Shown: positions 62,820-64,000 of the stretch, piece after piece
How the letters are laid out: every line of letters starts with the position of its first letter
How positions within the stretch are numbered: position 1 is the stretch's first letter
Assembly: GCF_900129565.1 (NCBI RefSeq)
Contig: NZ_FQWD01000006.1
Coordinates: forward strand, 186,001-250,000
Length of the DNA stretch: 64,000 nt
Direction: 5' to 3'
DNA from: Marisediminitalea aggregata
GTDB taxonomy: Bacteria; Pseudomonadota; Gammaproteobacteria; Enterobacterales; Alteromonadaceae
Made by a program: the position numbers and the translations under genes
Notes under the pieces: generated by a model
Seen by the model: the letters and a program-made list of their open reading frames with translations, nothing else
What the model was told of the DNA's origin: nothing
Database searches by the model: none

Positions 62820-63896
62820 ATGGAACATACAAAACGCACCACCCTTTCAACTTTATTGCTTGCTGGCACCCTGCTGACCTGTGCTGGTCTGTCTGGTTGT
62901 ATGGACGCCGAAGCCACCAACGCCACAGAACAAAAAGAAGAAGTTGTGGTAAGCATTCCGGTTGAAGCCGTCACCATAAACATGGGCGACATCTCGTCCA
63001 GTTACAACACCACGGCTATATTGGAAGCCAAAGAAGAAGCTTTTGTAGTGGCACGTGCCTCTGGAATTATTGAGCACATCTTCGTCGAAGAAGGCGATTA
63101 CGTTGAAAAAGGCCAGGTACTAGCGCAACTGGATCAGAAACGCTACGAATTAAACCTGAGCAAAGCCCGCGCCGATTTAACCGGCATAGAAAAAGAGCTC
63201 AGCAAAGTCGATAAAGTGTACTCACGCAAATTGGTGAGTGACGATACTTACGACAAATTAACTGCCCAGTACGAAGCAGCGAAAGCCGTACTGGCACTGG
63301 CTGAACTGGATTTAAAAGAAACCACAATCACCGCGCCGATCAGCGGCTACATTGCGGAACGCAACGCCAAAGTAGGTAACCTGACTGAGTCATTCCAGCG
63401 CGAAAGAATGTTCCATATTGTTCAACAAAAAGCCCTGCAAGGTATTGTACACCTGCCAGAAAGCGAAATGTCTGCCATTGCCGCTAAACAGCACGCTACA
63501 TTGCGCGTTGCAGCCTTGGGCAATGCAGAAGTAACAGGCTATGTTGAACGAATCAGCCCGGTGGTGGATGCCACAACCGGTACCTTTAAAGTCACCCTGA
63601 CCGTGCCAAATCACGATGGCCGGTTAAAAGCAGGTATGTTCTCTGAAGTCGCCATTAATTACTCCACGCATGAAAACGCCACACTTGTTCCACGCAAAGC
63701 CTTGTTAGCCATCGACAATAGCACCAGTGTGTTTGTTATCGACAACGGAATTGCGAAGAAAATGGACGTGACCACGGGATTTGAAGACGCAGAATACGTT
63801 GAAATCACCAGTGGTTTGAGCGGCAACGAAACTGTTGTAACTGTGGGCCACCACAACCTGAAAGACGCGTCACCCGTCGTTATTGTAAAAAGCTAA
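62820..63896 (+). CDS. RND efflux periplasmic adaptor lipoprotein
   Basis: The 358-residue adaptor has a lipoprotein signal (LLTCAGLSGC; Cys near 27). VEEGDYVEKGQVLAQLDQKR begins the lipoyl domain (near 82-101), and an alpha-hairpin of about 65 residues follows. ITAPISGYIAERNAKVGNLT is the second lipoyl half, and EYVEITSGLSGNETVVTVGH the C-terminal domain. It links the permease starting at 63921 to an outer-membrane channel. Start ATG 62820 is chosen for its AGG site and lipoprotein signal. Confidence 0.93.
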   Translation: MEHTKRTTLSTLLLAGTLLTCAGLSGCMDAEATNATEQKEEVVVSIPVEAVTINMGDISSSYNTTAILEAKEEAFVVARASGIIEHIFVEEGDYVEKGQVLAQLDQKRYELNLSKARADLTGIEKELSKVDKVYSRKLVSDDTYDKLTAQYEAAKAVLALAELDLKETTITAPISGYIAERNAKVGNLTESFQRERMFHIVQQKALQGIVHLPESEMSAIAAKQHATLRVAALGNAEVTGYVERISPVVDATTGTFKVTLTVPNHDGRLKAGMFSEVAINYSTHENATLVPRKALLAIDNSTSVFVIDNGIAKKMDVTTGFEDAEYVEITSGLSGNETVVTVGHHNLKDASPVVIVKS

Positions 63897-63920
63897 GCAG
63901 CGGCTGGCGGAGAACACACA

Positions 63921-64000
63921 ATGAGTATTGTAGATATAGCCGTTAAACGGCCTGTGGCTATAGCCATGTTCACCCTGGCGATCCTGCTGTTCGGCATGGT
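63921..64000 (+). CDS. RND efflux permease, 3' truncated by the window
   Basis: Only the first 26 codons are visible: MSIVDIAVKRPVAIAMFTLA and then ILLFGM. This is the standard N-terminus and first transmembrane helix of RND permeases. It begins 24 bases after the adaptor stop with GGCGGAG seven bases upstream, so it forms an adaptor-permease operon with the preceding gene. Confidence 0.9.
   Translation, partial: MSIVDIAVKRPVAIAMFTLAILLFGM

Noticed and set aside
1-64000. tRNA, rRNA, CRISPR, insertion sequence or prophage
   Set aside because: No tRNA-like cloverleaf, rRNA segment, repeat-spacer array, transposase or phage gene was found; gaps are short and mostly hold terminators or promoters.

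Overview
The window is one continuous stretch of chromosome from a gammaproteobacterium, most likely a marine member of the Alteromonadales (Alteromonadaceae-like). This placement is inferred from gene content and family resemblance, not from a search. The clues are CmoA/CmoB, a FadE-type acyl-CoA dehydrogenase with a FadR-like operator, a LiuR-like operator between the ETF and ETF-QO genes, a rhombosortase, the YbfF/DUF2788/FldA/Fur neighbourhood, and a glucosylglycerate operon. Coding density is high and nearly every gene looks intact. I found no tRNA, rRNA, CRISPR array, insertion sequence, phage or integron.

Layout. 1-2226: end of purM, purN and an overlapping DUF3108 gene. 2227-4975: fadE with a FadR-like site. 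5010-6660 (minus): adenosine deaminase and an orphan LuxR-type response regulator. 6830-8545: cmoA-cmoB for wobble-uridine tRNA modification. 8776-13601: a promoter and a four-gene glucosylglycerate operon (glycerate kinase, phosphatase, synthase, phosphorylase). 13669-17976: moeA, a MATE exporter, a small conserved protein, an ICMT-like methyltransferase and MarC. 17970-22654 (minus): MoxR ATPase, CoxE-type VWA protein, RDD membrane protein, MobA/MocA-like nucleotidyltransferase and a rhomboid protease with a His-rich tail. 22847-23812: cysK.

23938-30133 is the least characterised part: small lipoproteins and exported proteins, a secreted DUF1444 protein, a Sel1-like protein, a cupin, a cytochrome c with an FNR-like box, DUF4870 and DCC/DUF393 proteins. 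30270-36142: gamma-glutamyltransferase, enoyl-CoA hydratase, rhombosortase and a lipoprotein S9 peptidase. 36363-43900: an exported glutathione-peroxidase-like protein, azoreductase, a PLP trans-sulfuration enzyme with an acyltransferase, a TANGO2/NRDE protein, an aromatic/aspartate aminotransferase, a ClpP-like lipoprotein, a small hydrolase, and an unknown protein behind a 32-bp perfect palindrome that contains LexA-type boxes.

44072-48439: an RND efflux pair. 48810-52785: a stand-alone CBM48 protein, etfBA and, divergently, ETF-QO. 52889-57924: H-NS, YbfF, DUF2788, flavodoxin, a chemoreceptor on the opposite strand with a sigma-28-like promoter, and fur. 57982-61289 (minus): pxpABC (5-oxoprolinase) followed by a D-amino-acid-aminotransferase-like gene. 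61356-64000: CvfB, an OsmC-family protein and the start of a second RND efflux operon.

How the genes work together. FadE, ETF, ETF-QO and the enoyl-CoA hydratase feed fatty-acid or branched-chain acyl-CoA electrons to the quinone pool, and operator-like sites suggest FadR and LiuR control. Gamma-glutamyltransferase and PxpABC could both serve gamma-glutamyl/5-oxoproline recycling. The glucosylglycerate operon can both make and phosphorolyse a compatible solute. The strongest lead for something undescribed is the SOS-like promoter in front of the unknown 121-residue protein at 43535-43900.
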